Source: Pedobacter hartonius (GTDB lineage: Bacteria; Bacteroidota; Bacteroidia; Sphingobacteriales; Sphingobacteriaceae). Taken from it: a stretch of DNA of 64,000 nucleotides. Position numbers and translations under genes: made by a program. Positions 7,402 through 17,118 of the stretch are shown here, one piece after another (positions within the stretch are counted from its first letter, which is position 1; every line of letters starts with the position of its first letter). Below the pieces are notes generated by a model. That model saw nothing but the letters and a program-made list of their open reading frames with translations. It did no database searches and was not told the origin of the DNA. Where the stretch lies: assembly GCF_900107535.1 (NCBI RefSeq), contig NZ_FNRA01000007.1, forward strand, positions 186,001-250,000, in the 5' to 3' direction.

Positions 7402-10215
7402 ATGAAAAAACTCTTCCTGCTTGACGGTATGGCGCTGATTTACAGGGCGCATTTTGCACTCAGTAAAACGCCGAGATTTACGTCTACCGGTATCAATACT
7501 TCCGCAGTAATGGGCTTTGCCAATACGTTAATGGAGGTCCTCAGAAAAGAGAAACCCAGTCACATTGCTGTTGTTTTTGATACGGATGTACCTACTGAAA
7601 GACACACTGATTTTGTTGCATATAAAGCTCACCGGCAAGCAATGCCTGAAGATCTGGCAGCAGCATTGCCTTATATTTTTAAGCTGATTGAGGGGTTCAA
7701 TATTCCCGTGATCACTAAGGATGGCTTCGAGGCAGATGATATTATCGGCACACTGGCTAAGGAAGCGGAGAAAGAAGGGTTTACTGTTTTCTGTATGACA
7801 CCTGATAAGGATTTTGCGCAGTTGGTATCCGACAATATCTTTATCTATAAGCCCGCCCGTATGGGCAACGAGATGGAGATCCTTGGTGTTAAGGAAGTCC
7901 TGGCTAAATGGGAAATCGAGAATGTAGAGCAGGTGATTGATATCCTGGGTCTCTGGGGAGATGCTGTAGATAATATCCCCGGAATTCCCGGCATAGGAGA
8001 AAAAACAGCGAAATCGCTGATTAAACAATATGGTTCCATGGAGAACATTATTGCCAATTCTCATGAACTTAAAGGCAAACAGCGGGAAAACGTGGAAACA
8101 TTTGCCGAACAGGGGCTGATCTCAAAAAAACTGGCTACCATTATTTTAAATGTTCCGGTCGATTTTGACGAGCCTTCCCTGGTTCTTGAAGAGCCAAGCA
8201 GAGAGTTGCTGGAACCGCTTTTTGCTGAACTGGAATTCAGGACCTTAGGCCGCAGGGTGTTCGGGGATGGATTTAGTATTGGAGATGCCAAAGCAGCGGG
8301 ATCGCAGCAAACAGACCTGTTTGGCAATCATGTTGATCAGCCACAGGCGAAGCCTAAAACATTTGACCAGCTCCCTAACTTATTTGAACAACCCCCGGCG
8401 GGCCGCACTATTCAGGACACCAAACCAGATTATCAGCTGGTAAATACACCCGAAAAACGTAAAGAGTTAATTGACTTATTGCTGCAGCAGGAAAGTATTT
8501 CATTTGATACGGAAACTACCGGAACGGATGCAAATATCGCAGAACTGGTAGGCCTGTCTTTCTGTGTCGAACCTGGAAAAGCCTGGTATATTCCTGTTTC
8601 AGCTGATCAGGACGAGACCCAGGCGGTTGTTGATGAGTTCAGACCAGTTTTAGAAAATGAAAACATTGCAAAAACCGGGCAAAATATAAAATATGATATT
8701 TTAGTGCTTAAGTGGTATGGCGTTGACATCAGGGGTAAACTGTTTGACACCATGCTGGCCCATTACCTGATCGATCCGGATACACGCCATAACATGGATG
8801 TGCTTTCAGAAAATTATCTGGGGTATACACCGATCTCTATCACCTCTCTGATCGGTCCGAAAGGTAAAAATCAGGGGACCATGCGGGATGTCCCGGTTGA
8901 AACCGTGGTAGACTATGCGGCTGAAGATGCAGATGTAACCTTACAGCTTGCGAATGTATTCAAACCTATTCTTAAGGAACTTAATGCCGAAGAGCTGCTT
9001 ACCAATATTGAAAATCCGCTGGTATATGTACTGGCAGATATGGAAAAGGAAGGTGTTAAGATTGATATGGCAACCCTGATCAGTTATTCTGCTGAACTAG
9101 AGATTGACATCAGGAAATTTGAGCAGAGCGTGTATGATAAAGCTGGTGTAGTATTCAATCTGGCTTCACCCAAACAGCTTGGGGAAGTTCTTTTTGACAA
9201 ACTGCAGCTTGATCCAAAAGCGAAGAAGACAAAAACAGGGCAGTACCAAACCGGAGAAGACGTATTGTCTGCCCTTGCGCATAAGAGTGATATCGTAAAG
9301 GATATTCTGGACTTCCGCCAGCTGCAGAAATTGAAATCTACCTATGTTGATGCGCTTCCTCAGCTGGTAAACCCTAAGACGGGACGTGTGCATACAAGTT
9401 ATAACCAGGCGGTAGCGGCGACCGGCAGATTGAGTTCCAACAATCCTAACCTGCAGAATATTCCTATCCGTACGGAGCGCGGGAGGGAAGTCCGCAAGGC
9501 CTTTATTCCTAGGGATGAAAACCACGTGTTGCTATCGGCAGATTATTCACAGATAGAACTCAGGATCATCGCCGATATCAGTAAGGAGGAAAATATGCTG
9601 TTTGCCTTTAATAACGGCATTGACATCCATACGGCTACAGCAGCAAAGGTATATGGTATTACGATCGAAGAGGTAAATTCTACCCAGCGAAGAAATGCAA
9701 AAGCGGTAAACTTCGGGATTATTTACGGGCAGTCGGCCTTTGGCTTGTCCCAGAACTTAGGTATACCGAGAAAGGAAGCGGCAGAAATGATAGAGCAGTA
9801 TTTTGCACAATACCCAGGTATTAAAAGATACATGACCGATACAATGAACTTTGCACGTGAGAACGGTTTCGTGGAAACGATGATGGGAAGAAGACGGTAT
9901 TTGAGGGATATCAATTCAGCTAACCAGACCGTGCGCGGTTTTGCAGAGCGAAACGCGATAAATGCACCGATTCAGGGTTCTGCTGCAGATATGATCAAGA
10001 TTGCAATGATCAACATTCATAACGACATTAAAGAGCAGAAATTGCAGTCTAAGATGACCATGCAGGTACATGATGAGCTTGTATTTGATGTACTGAAAAC
10101 TGAGGTGGAGGCTATGAAGAAAATTATCAGCCACCGGATGAAAACAGCGATTGAGACAACCGTTCCGATTGAAATAGAGATCGGGGAGGGTAACACCTGG
10201 CTGGCAGCCCATTAG
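7402..10215 (+). CDS. polA: DNA polymerase I
   Basis: A 937-residue three-domain polymerase for Okazaki-fragment processing and repair. Residues 1 to about 290 form the 5' nuclease with LLDGMALIYRAHFA and the helix-hairpin-helix GIPGIGEKTA. Residues of about 350-540 form a 3'-5' exonuclease that looks intact: FDTETTG, NIKYD and the YAAEDADVT motif are all present, so proofreading is expected. The C-terminal polymerase has DYSQIELR, the O-helix KAVNFGIIYGQ and the catalytic VHDEL. It has its own -7 box and a downstream hairpin, and seems monocistronic. Confidence 0.97.
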   Translation: MKKLFLLDGMALIYRAHFALSKTPRFTSTGINTSAVMGFANTLMEVLRKEKPSHIAVVFDTDVPTERHTDFVAYKAHRQAMPEDLAAALPYIFKLIEGFNIPVITKDGFEADDIIGTLAKEAEKEGFTVFCMTPDKDFAQLVSDNIFIYKPARMGNEMEILGVKEVLAKWEIENVEQVIDILGLWGDAVDNIPGIPGIGEKTAKSLIKQYGSMENIIANSHELKGKQRENVETFAEQGLISKKLATIILNVPVDFDEPSLVLEEPSRELLEPLFAELEFRTLGRRVFGDGFSIGDAKAAGSQQTDLFGNHVDQPQAKPKTFDQLPNLFEQPPAGRTIQDTKPDYQLVNTPEKRKELIDLLLQQESISFDTETTGTDANIAELVGLSFCVEPGKAWYIPVSADQDETQAVVDEFRPVLENENIAKTGQNIKYDILVLKWYGVDIRGKLFDTMLAHYLIDPDTRHNMDVLSENYLGYTPISITSLIGPKGKNQGTMRDVPVETVVDYAAEDADVTLQLANVFKPILKELNAEELLTNIENPLVYVLADMEKEGVKIDMATLISYSAELEIDIRKFEQSVYDKAGVVFNLASPKQLGEVLFDKLQLDPKAKKTKTGQYQTGEDVLSALAHKSDIVKDILDFRQLQKLKSTYVDALPQLVNPKTGRVHTSYNQAVAATGRLSSNNPNLQNIPIRTERGREVRKAFIPRDENHVLLSADYSQIELRIIADISKEENMLFAFNNGIDIHTATAAKVYGITIEEVNSTQRRNAKAVNFGIIYGQSAFGLSQNLGIPRKEAAEMIEQYFAQYPGIKRYMTDTMNFARENGFVETMMGRRRYLRDINSANQTVRGFAERNAINAPIQGSAADMIKIAMINIHNDIKEQKLQSKMTMQVHDELVFDVLKTEVEAMKKIISHRMKTAIETTVPIEIEIGEGNTWLAAH

Positions 10216-10263
10216 GATGCCATGACCGCAGGGCAGTACGCTGCTTACAGCGAACCCCAAAAC

Positions 10264-10324
10264 AAAAGGCTATTTCAATGCTTCCAGTGCTTTTAACCGT
10301 TAGAAGGCATTGAAATAACCTTTT
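10264..10324. terminator. Terminator after polA, facing the hydrolase gene
   Basis: An inverted repeat of about 18 bp (10264-10281 with 10307-10324, one G-T pair) ends in A and T runs on the two sides. It can terminate polA and the convergent hydrolase gene. Confidence 0.75.
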
Positions 10325-10331
10325 AACTTTC

Positions 10332-11009
10332 TTACAATTCTATGCTTTCACCGATTGCCGGTAACAGCAATTGTTTGTTTTCCCTTGCAAATTTCGCTAT
10401 GGCTACTTCCGTATCAATCGTGATCTCAGGCATGGTGTTGTAATGAACACCTATTACGCGGTCAGAATTTACGAATTTGGCAGCAATCAAAGCATCGTCC
10501 GGATCCATAGTATAATTTCCTCCAACGGGCATAATGGCATAATCTATTTTGTACAGGTCAGCCAGAAGCTTCATATCCATGTTCAGAGAGGTATCCCCGG
10601 CATAGTAAATCGTTTTCCCTTCCAGTTCCAATACGTAGCCAGCGGGATTTCCGCCGTAACTTCCATCCGGCATTGAGCTGGAATGTGTAGCCCAAACCAT
10701 GCGGACCCTTCCAAAATCAAATGTGTAAGGGCCATAATTCATGGCATGGATATTTGTTAATCCCTGTTTTCCGGCCCATTGTGCTACTTCTGCCATTGCA
10801 ATGATCTTTGCACCGGTTTGTTTTCCCAGAAGTACCAGGTCCCCGGTATGGTCACCATGACCATGGCTCACAAAAATATAATCTGCTTCAATTGCTTTGA
10901 CATCAATCGCTGAAGCCAAAGGATTTTGAGTAATAAAGGGGTCAAAAAGAAATTTTTTTCTATCAGTTTCCAGAAGGAAAGAAGAGTGCCCGTAATAAGT
11001 ATATTTCAT
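10332..11009 (-). CDS. Metal-dependent hydrolase, metallo-beta-lactamase fold (UPF0173)
   Basis: A 225-residue cytoplasmic protein of the UPF0173 branch of the metallo-beta-lactamase superfamily. The zinc motif SHGHGDHTGD (HxHxDH) is intact, and YYAGDTSLNMDM supplies the bridging Asp. The family is widespread and its substrate is not established. It lies 13 bases after ybaB on the same strand and is probably co-transcribed with it. Confidence 0.87.
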   Translation of the reverse strand: MKYTYYGHSSFLLETDRKKFLFDPFITQNPLASAIDVKAIEADYIFVSHGHGDHTGDLVLLGKQTGAKIIAMAEVAQWAGKQGLTNIHAMNYGPYTFDFGRVRMVWATHSSSMPDGSYGGNPAGYVLELEGKTIYYAGDTSLNMDMKLLADLYKIDYAIMPVGGNYTMDPDDALIAAKFVNSDRVIGVHYNTMPEITIDTEVAIAKFARENKQLLLPAIGESIEL

Positions 11010-11022
11010 CTTTAATATTTAA

Positions 11023-11328
11023 TTAATTGCCAAACATACCGCCTAAACCACCAAGCATATCTTTGGTAGCCGATTGCATTTCATTTGCGCTAACGTCCTC
11101 TGCTTGTTGCAATACTTTATTTACCGCTGTAAGCAGCAGTTCTTCAAGTTCTTCTTTGTCCGCTCCTTTAAAGAAATCCTCGTTGATCTCTATCGCAGTT
11201 ATAGTCTTGTTAGCAGTGGAGGTAACTTTAATTGCGCCACCTTCAACTTCTGCAAAAACAGAAACTGTATCCAGACGTTTTTTTATTTCCTCAGCTTTTT
11301 GCTGAGCGGCCATCAGTTTATCGAACAT
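11023..11328 (-). CDS. ybaB: YbaB/EbfC nucleoid-associated protein
   Basis: A 101-residue DNA-binding protein of the YbaB/EbfC family. The N-terminal helix with QQKAEEIKKRL and the central strand region GGAIKVTSTANKTITAIEI match the family. The C-terminus ends in a glycine-rich GGLGGMFGN tail. It is expected to dimerise and bind DNA broadly. Often ybaB lies beside dnaX and recR; here it is next to a UPF0173 hydrolase instead. An imperfect -7 box (TAATTTCG on the minus strand) lies upstream. Confidence 0.92.
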   Translation of the reverse strand: MFDKLMAAQQKAEEIKKRLDTVSVFAEVEGGAIKVTSTANKTITAIEINEDFFKGADKEELEELLLTAVNKVLQQAEDVSANEMQSATKDMLGGLGGMFGN

Positions 11329-11380
11329 AATATCTTTGTTTTTAAATTAAAACGAAATTAAGACAATTTGGTTTAAAGAG

Positions 11381-12457
11381 TTAGCCTTTTTTTCTCGGTT
11401 TGGCCCGTTCATATTGTTCAGGCCATTGAATTTTGTCATTCAGTTCATCAGCTGCATGGATAGGGAAATAGGGGTCTCTCAGCAGTTCCCTTGCCATTAC
11501 GATCAGGTCTGCCTTGCCTTCCTGTAGAATTTCTTCTGCCTGGGCGGCATCATTGATCAGGCCTACTGCGCCCGTTAAAATTCCGGTTTCTTTTTTTATG
11601 GATTCAGCAAAAGGCACCTGGTAACCCGGGCTAAGCGGGATTTCCTGGTAAAAGACATTTCCGCCGGAAGAACAGTCAATTAAGTCAACTCCTTTTTCTT
11701 TCAATATAGCTGAAAGTTTTACAGATTCCTCCGGTGACCATCCGCTTTCCGCCCAGTCTGTAGCAGATATGCGTACGAATAAGGGGTTTTCAGCAGGCCA
11801 TACATCCTTGGTAGCAGCGACCACTTCCAGTACAAAACGGATCCTGTTTTCGAAACTTCCACCATATTCATCGGTACGATGGTTGCTCAATGGAGAGAGG
11901 AACTGGTGTAACAGATATCCATGGGCGGCATGTATTTCTATTACTTTATAGCCGGCTTCAATGCATCTTTTTGTGGCTTCCCTGAAATCTGACTTTACTT
12001 TTTCTATACCTTCAATGTTCAGTGCTTCAGGAAGTTCATCCCCCTCTTTGTGAGAAATAGCACTTGGAGCAAATGTTTTCCATCCGCCGTCTTTTTCCAT
12101 AACCTGTTTACGGCCTCTCCAGGGTGTATCAAAGCTGGCCTTTCTTCCTGCATGTGCAAGCTGTATACCTGCCACTGAACCATGTTCATGAATAAACGTT
12201 GTGATGCGTTTCAGAAATGAAATATGTTCGTCACACCATATCCCTAAATCATAAGGGGAAATTCTCCCCTCAGCAGAAACGGAGGTAGCCTCCTGCATAA
12301 TTAATGCGGCACCACCGACAGCGCGGCTGCCCAGATGGACCAGATGCCAGTCGTTGGCAAATCCTTCCTTCGCAGAATATTGACACATTGGCGAAACTAC
12401 GATCCTGTTTTTTAAGTTGACGTTTTTGATAGCTAAGGGTGATAACAATTTAGACAT
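11381..12457 (-). CDS. namA: NADPH dehydrogenase NamA/YqjM-type old yellow enzyme
   Basis: A 358-residue FMN-dependent ene reductase of the thermophilic-like (YqjM) class. Diagnostic features are the redox-tuning cysteine in PMCQYS near residue 25, the LAHAGRKAS substrate/FMN loop, HAAHGYLLHQF, and the phosphate-binding C-terminal barrel strands. It reduces activated C=C bonds; the physiological substrate is usually detoxification-related electrophiles, which is inference here. It is transcribed alone, away from the arginine cluster. Confidence 0.9.
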   Translation of the reverse strand: MSKLLSPLAIKNVNLKNRIVVSPMCQYSAKEGFANDWHLVHLGSRAVGGAALIMQEATSVSAEGRISPYDLGIWCDEHISFLKRITTFIHEHGSVAGIQLAHAGRKASFDTPWRGRKQVMEKDGGWKTFAPSAISHKEGDELPEALNIEGIEKVKSDFREATKRCIEAGYKVIEIHAAHGYLLHQFLSPLSNHRTDEYGGSFENRIRFVLEVVAATKDVWPAENPLFVRISATDWAESGWSPEESVKLSAILKEKGVDLIDCSSGGNVFYQEIPLSPGYQVPFAESIKKETGILTGAVGLINDAAQAEEILQEGKADLIVMARELLRDPYFPIHAADELNDKIQWPEQYERAKPRKKG

Positions 12458-12996
12458 AATAGTTTTTTATACCGATTAGTAATAGTAACACCATCGGCAT
12501 CATATATGTGTCTAAACGATTAATATATGACAGAAAACAGATATAGTTAACAGTACCACTATATTTCAGATTGGAACGATCATGGCTTAACCGGAAAAAG
12601 TAACATAGATTTAATATTTATTTTGCTGCGTTTTTTTCAATAACACTTATTTTTGAGGCATCATTATTGTTGTAGAGGGGTTGATTAAATGTAAAAAAAT
12701 GAAAAACGTATTGCACAACTCAATATTTATTTAAACCTTTACACCTTCAGTAATTTAAAGCGGGATTTATACAGAAAATGATAAAGCAAACCACACATAA
12801 ACTTTCCATTTTAACAGCAAAAAATATTGCTGCGAGAAGTTTATATATTGAGCGTTTGCAGCCTGTCATTTATGTAACAACCAGCCGGCAAAATTATACA
12901 CCCCGTATTTGAGTTATATCTAGCTCGATCATAGAGGTAGTGTCCTCTCTCCAAAACCAATTAATCAGAATATTTATTTTTTTTCGTTAACTATTA
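12458..12996. other. Gene-free spacer between namA and the arginine operon
   Basis: A 539-base AT-rich divergent spacer. It must contain the promoters of namA (minus) and of the arginine operon (plus), but I find no perfect TAnnTTTG box. It holds an inverted repeat at 12541-12564, a small stem (AGAGG/CCTCT around 12931-12946) shortly before the first arginine gene, and a 44-codon open frame (12778-12912) that I do not regard as a convincing gene. Confidence 0.6.
12541..12564. promoter_or_regulatory. Inverted repeat, possible operator
   Basis: ATATAGT and ACTATAT separated by ten bases, 84 bases upstream of the namA ATG. The arms are perfect, but the element is AT-rich, so it may be chance. 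Confidence 0.3.
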
Positions 12997-13701
12997 ATGA
13001 ATATAAACGATTTTATAGTGCAGGTTGCACTTCCTGAACATCGTGTTTTTGCAGAAGAAATCTGTGTTGAAATGGCAGAGTCTGCCAAAGCAAGAGGGAC
13101 AGGTATTGCTAAACGCTCTCCGGACTATGTTGCAGGAAAAATGTCTGAAGGGAAATCTGTTATTGCCTTCCATAAAGATGGCTCCTGGGCAGGGTTCTGT
13201 TATATAGAAACCTGGAGTCACGGGCAGTTTGTAGCCAATTCCGGTCTTGTGGTTAGTCCTAAATTTAGAAAAGTAGGCTTGGCACATACCATTAAGCAAA
13301 AAATATTTGAGCTATCGAGACAAAAATACCCTAAAGCAAAGATATTTGGTTTAACAACAGGCCTTGCAGTGATGAAAATTAACTCTGACCTGGGATACGA
13401 GCCGGTTACCTATTCAGAATTAACCCAAGATGAAGAATTTTGGAAAGGCTGCCAGAGCTGCGTGAATTTTGAGATCCTGAAAAGCAAAGACCGCAAAAAC
13501 TGCATGTGTACAGCAATGCTGTATGACCCGGCTACGCAGAAACATGATGTTGCAAAGAAATTTGCTGAAGAACTGCAGAAAAAGCCGAAGTTATATGAAC
13601 GCTTTATGCGCATCAAACAAAGACTCATACTCAAACCGAAATCAGATGAAAAAGGAGGATTAAAATCAATTCTTCAGCTGTCATCCTTGTTTTTTAAATA
13701 A
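12997..13701 (+). CDS. GNAT acyltransferase, probable N-acylglutamate synthase of the arginine operon
   Basis: A 234-residue Gcn5-related N-acyltransferase. The acyl-CoA pyrophosphate loop is visible as RKVGLA (91-96) after the strand NSGLVVSP. A cysteine cluster C152-x2-C155-x13-C169-x-C171 near the C-terminus looks like a metal-binding knuckle. It is first in the arginine operon, and no other argA, argJ or N-acetylglutamate synthase gene is in the window, so it is the natural candidate for the first step, glutamate acylation. Whether the acyl donor is acetyl-CoA or succinyl-CoA cannot be read from the sequence. Related Bacteroidota genes in this position have been proposed for this role. 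Confidence 0.75.
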   Translation: MNINDFIVQVALPEHRVFAEEICVEMAESAKARGTGIAKRSPDYVAGKMSEGKSVIAFHKDGSWAGFCYIETWSHGQFVANSGLVVSPKFRKVGLAHTIKQKIFELSRQKYPKAKIFGLTTGLAVMKINSDLGYEPVTYSELTQDEEFWKGCQSCVNFEILKSKDRKNCMCTAMLYDPATQKHDVAKKFAEELQKKPKLYERFMRIKQRLILKPKSDEKGGLKSILQLSSLFFK

Positions 13702-13753
13702 CATTACCAGTGATGATGGTTCATCACGTTACCATAAATTCAATATACAAACA

Positions 13754-14947
13754 ATGAAAAAGAAAGTAGTTTTAGCTTTTAGCGGAGGTTTAGATACTTC
13801 ATTTTGCTGTATTCATCTTGCACAGGACCGTGGTCTAGAAGTCCATTCCGTGATTGTGAATACAGGTGGTTTTTCTGAAGAGGAATTACAGGAAATAGAA
13901 AAAAGAGCATATGCTTTAGGTGTAGCCTCTCATGCTGTAGTAGATGAAACTGCTAATTATTATGCAGGATGTATTAAATACCTTGTATTTGGTAACGTAT
14001 TAAAAAATGCAACATACCCGCTTTCTGTAAGTGCCGAGCGCGTAAGCCAGGCCACTGCAATTGCTAATTATGTAAAAAAGATTGGTGCTGATTATGTAGC
14101 TCACGGAAGTACCGGCGCTGGTAATGACCAGGTTAGGTTTGATATGATCTTTAATATCATCATTCCGGGTGTTGAGATCATTACCCCAATCAGAGATCTG
14201 AAATTATCCCGCGAAGCGGAAATAGAATATTTAAATAATCATGGCGTAGAATACAGTGCTGCTAAAGCAAGATATTCTATCAACAAAGGCTTATGGGGGA
14301 CATCTGTAGGTGGTAAGGAAACACTTACTTCCAATGAAACTTTGCCTGAAGAAGCATGGCCTACACAGGTTTCAGAAACCGAAAGCCGCAAAATTGAGCT
14401 TACTTTCGAAAAAGGTGAACTTAAAGGGATTGATGGTGAAACCCTTGATCCTGTAAAAGCGATACAGAAACTTCAGGCCATTGCACAGCCGTATGGCATC
14501 GGACGCGATATCCATGTAGGTGATACGATCATCGGTATCAAAGGACGTGTAGGTTTCGAGGCTGCAGCACCAATGGTGATCATCAAAGCACATCACACAC
14601 TGGAAAAACACACACTTACGAAATGGCAGTTGTCATGGAAAGAGCAACTGGCATCTTTCTACGGAAACTGGTTGCATGAAGGTCAGTTCCACGATCCGGT
14701 CATGCGCAACATCGAGGCCTTCCTTGAAGATACACAGAAAACTGTAAGCGGAAAAGTATTTGTAGAACTGCTTCCGTACAGGTTCCAGGTCATTGGAATT
14801 GAATCTGGCCATGACCTGATGAGCAATAAGTTCGGCAGCTATGGCGAGATGAACAATGCATGGAGCGGCGAAGACGTAAAAGGGTTCTCAAAAATATTTG
14901 GTAACCAAGTGATGATCTGGCATAAAGTAAACAGCAATGAAGATTAG
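13754..14947 (+). CDS. argG: Argininosuccinate synthase
   Basis: A 397-residue ATP-dependent ligase joining citrulline and aspartate. The PP-loop LAFSGGLDTSF is at the N-terminus, and the AHGSTGAGNDQVRF segment matches the citrulline/aspartate site. It follows the GNAT gene by 52 bases, a spacer that contains a perfect 7-bp hairpin (13710-13716 with 13721-13727). Its last 11 bases overlap argC, indicating translational coupling. Confidence 0.96.
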   Translation: MKKKVVLAFSGGLDTSFCCIHLAQDRGLEVHSVIVNTGGFSEEELQEIEKRAYALGVASHAVVDETANYYAGCIKYLVFGNVLKNATYPLSVSAERVSQATAIANYVKKIGADYVAHGSTGAGNDQVRFDMIFNIIIPGVEIITPIRDLKLSREAEIEYLNNHGVEYSAAKARYSINKGLWGTSVGGKETLTSNETLPEEAWPTQVSETESRKIELTFEKGELKGIDGETLDPVKAIQKLQAIAQPYGIGRDIHVGDTIIGIKGRVGFEAAAPMVIIKAHHTLEKHTLTKWQLSWKEQLASFYGNWLHEGQFHDPVMRNIEAFLEDTQKTVSGKVFVELLPYRFQVIGIESGHDLMSNKFGSYGEMNNAWSGEDVKGFSKIFGNQVMIWHKVNSNED

Positions 14948-15908
14948 AGCAGGTATAGTTGGCAGTGCCGGGTACACAGGCGGCGAAATGTTACGTCTGC
15001 TGATCAATCATCCTGATGTAGAAATTGTATTTGTACATAGCAATAGTAATGGGGGCAACCTCATCTCAGATGTACATACAGATCTGCTCGGAGATACAGA
15101 ACTGCGTTTTACTGAAGAGCTTTTACAGGATATTGATGTGTTGTTCCTGTGCGTAGGCCACGGTACGGCGAAAAAATTCCTTGAAGAAAACCCTGTAGCG
15201 GCAGGTATAAAGATCATTGATCTGAGCCAGGATTTCAGGCTGGCGGAAGCTGCCGGAAATGACTGGGTTTATGGCTTGCCGGAATTAAACAGGGAGCGTA
15301 TCAAAACGGCTGGCTTTATAGCTAACCCTGGTTGTTTTGCCACTTGTATCCAGTTAGGCCTGTTGCCGCTCGCAGCAAAAGGACTGATCATGAACGAAGT
15401 GCACATCAGCGGTACTACCGGTTCAACAGGTGCAGGACAGGGGCTTAGCCCAACATCTCATTTCAGCTGGCGTAACAATAACTTATCGGTATATAAGGCT
15501 TTTGATCACCAGCATCTGAATGAGATCGGACAGAGCATGGTACAGCTTGACCCAGCATTTGATGTTCCGCTTACCTTTATCCCGCAGCGCGGAGATTTTG
15601 CCAGGGGAATTCTAACTGCCATTTATCTGGACAGTGATTTAACAGAAGAAGAAGCCCTTGCAATATATGAGGAGTATTATGCAACTCATCCTTTTACGCA
15701 TGTAAGTAGAAAAAATATAGATCTGAAACAAGTGGTGAATACCAGTAAGGGTTTTGTGCATGTTCAGAAACATGGAGGTAAACTTTTAATTACCAGTATA
15801 ATTGATAATCTGTTAAAAGGAGCAAGCGGACAGGCTGTACAAAACATGAATTTAATGTTTGGATTAGACGAACGGCGGGGCTTGCGACTAAAGGCAAGTG
15901 CTTTTTAA
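14937..15908 (+). CDS. argC: N-acyl-gamma-glutamyl-phosphate reductase
   Basis: A 323-residue NADPH-dependent reductase for the third arginine step. The N-terminal Rossmann motif GSAGYTGGEMLRLL and the active-site cysteine in NPGCFATC identify it. It overlaps argG by 11 bases. The 76-base gap to argD includes a small GC stem (CCCGG at 15951-15955 with CCGGG at 15965-15969) just before the argD start. Whether the substrate is acetylated or succinylated is undetermined. Confidence 0.95.
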   Translation: MKIRAGIVGSAGYTGGEMLRLLINHPDVEIVFVHSNSNGGNLISDVHTDLLGDTELRFTEELLQDIDVLFLCVGHGTAKKFLEENPVAAGIKIIDLSQDFRLAEAAGNDWVYGLPELNRERIKTAGFIANPGCFATCIQLGLLPLAAKGLIMNEVHISGTTGSTGAGQGLSPTSHFSWRNNNLSVYKAFDHQHLNEIGQSMVQLDPAFDVPLTFIPQRGDFARGILTAIYLDSDLTEEEALAIYEEYYATHPFTHVSRKNIDLKQVVNTSKGFVHVQKHGGKLLITSIIDNLLKGASGQAVQNMNLMFGLDERRGLRLKASAF

Positions 15909-15984
15909 GCGTTGCCGTACTACCAGCAATTGATCTTGTTTTATTCATTTCCCGGAATCAACTGCCGGGTAAAAGCTTTTAAAA

Positions 15985-17118
15985 ATGAACTTATTCGATG
16001 TATACCCACTAAATGATATAGAAATTGTTAAAGCCTCAGGCAGTACAGTCTGGGATGCAAATGGTCAGGAATACCTTGATCTCTATGGTGGACATGCGGT
16101 AATCTCTATTGGTCATACGCATCCTCATTATGTAAAACGTTTAACCGACCAGCTGAATAAAGTTGGTTTCTATTCAAACTCGGTAAAAATTCCTTTGCAG
16201 GTGGAGCTTGCAGAGATACTTGGAAAAGTTTCCGGTAAAACCGATTATCAGCTGTTCCTTTGCAATTCGGGAGCTGAAGCAAATGAAAATGCACTTAAAC
16301 TTGCCTCGTTTTACAATGGCAGAAAAAAAATTATCGCCTTTAAAGGCGCCTTCCATGGCAGGACATCTTTAGCCGTTGCTGCTACAGATAATCCCAAAAT
16401 CGTTGCCCCGGTAAATGAAACAGACAACGTGGTGTTCCTGCCCTTCAATGATGAGCAGGCACTGAAAGATGCTTTTGCTGATTTTGGTAACTACATCAGT
16501 GCTGTAATTATTGAAGGTATTCAGGGTGTTGGCGGGATCAGGGAAGCATCAGTAGGCTTTCTTCAGCTAATCCGCGCACTTTGTAATCAATATAATGCTG
16601 TTTATATTGCCGACAGTGTACAATGCGGTTATGGCAGGACCGGAACGTTCTATTCTCATGATTACGCAGGTGTATGTGCCGATGTATATACGATGGCCAA
16701 AGGGATGGGAAATGGCTTTCCTGTTGCGGGAATCTCCATTGCTCATAAATTTAAGCCATGGCATTACATGCTGGGTACTACTTTTGGAGGTAACCATCTG
16801 GCTTGTGCTGCCGCACTGGCAGTGCTCGAAATCATGGAGCAGGATAACCTGATGAAAAATGCGGAGGAAATTGGCAGCTATCTGATCACGGAATTAAAGA
16901 AAATAGAGGAGATAAAAGAGGTGAGGGGACGTGGTCTGATGATAGGGATTGATCTTCCTGAAGAATTATCACAAGTTAAAAAGAACTTGTTATTTAAACA
17001 ACATATCTTTACAGGAGAGGCTAAGCCTAATGTGATCAGGTTATTGCCTGCACTCAACCTGAAGAAAGAACAAGCCGATCATTTTTTAGAAAACTTTAAA
17101 ATTGCTTTAAAAGGATGA
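15985..17118 (+). CDS. argD: N-acylornithine aminotransferase
   Basis: A 377-residue class III PLP-dependent aminotransferase. NSGAEANENALKLA, the FKGAFHGRT phosphate-binding segment, and the PLP lysine in AKGMGNGFPVAG are in order. It converts N-acyl-glutamate semialdehyde to N-acylornithine. Its stop shares ATGA with the start of the transcarbamylase gene, so the two enzymes that make and use N-acylornithine are translationally coupled. A general ornithine aminotransferase is possible but less likely in this operon. Confidence 0.93.
   Translation: MNLFDVYPLNDIEIVKASGSTVWDANGQEYLDLYGGHAVISIGHTHPHYVKRLTDQLNKVGFYSNSVKIPLQVELAEILGKVSGKTDYQLFLCNSGAEANENALKLASFYNGRKKIIAFKGAFHGRTSLAVAATDNPKIVAPVNETDNVVFLPFNDEQALKDAFADFGNYISAVIIEGIQGVGGIREASVGFLQLIRALCNQYNAVYIADSVQCGYGRTGTFYSHDYAGVCADVYTMAKGMGNGFPVAGISIAHKFKPWHYMLGTTFGGNHLACAAALAVLEIMEQDNLMKNAEEIGSYLITELKKIEEIKEVRGRGLMIGIDLPEELSQVKKNLLFKQHIFTGEAKPNVIRLLPALNLKKEQADHFLENFKIALKG

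Noticed and set aside
12778-12912. 44-codon open frame upstream of the arginine operon, considered as an arginine leader peptide
   Set aside because: It has four scattered Arg codons rather than a cluster, no following attenuator hairpin and no promoter, so I treat it as chance.
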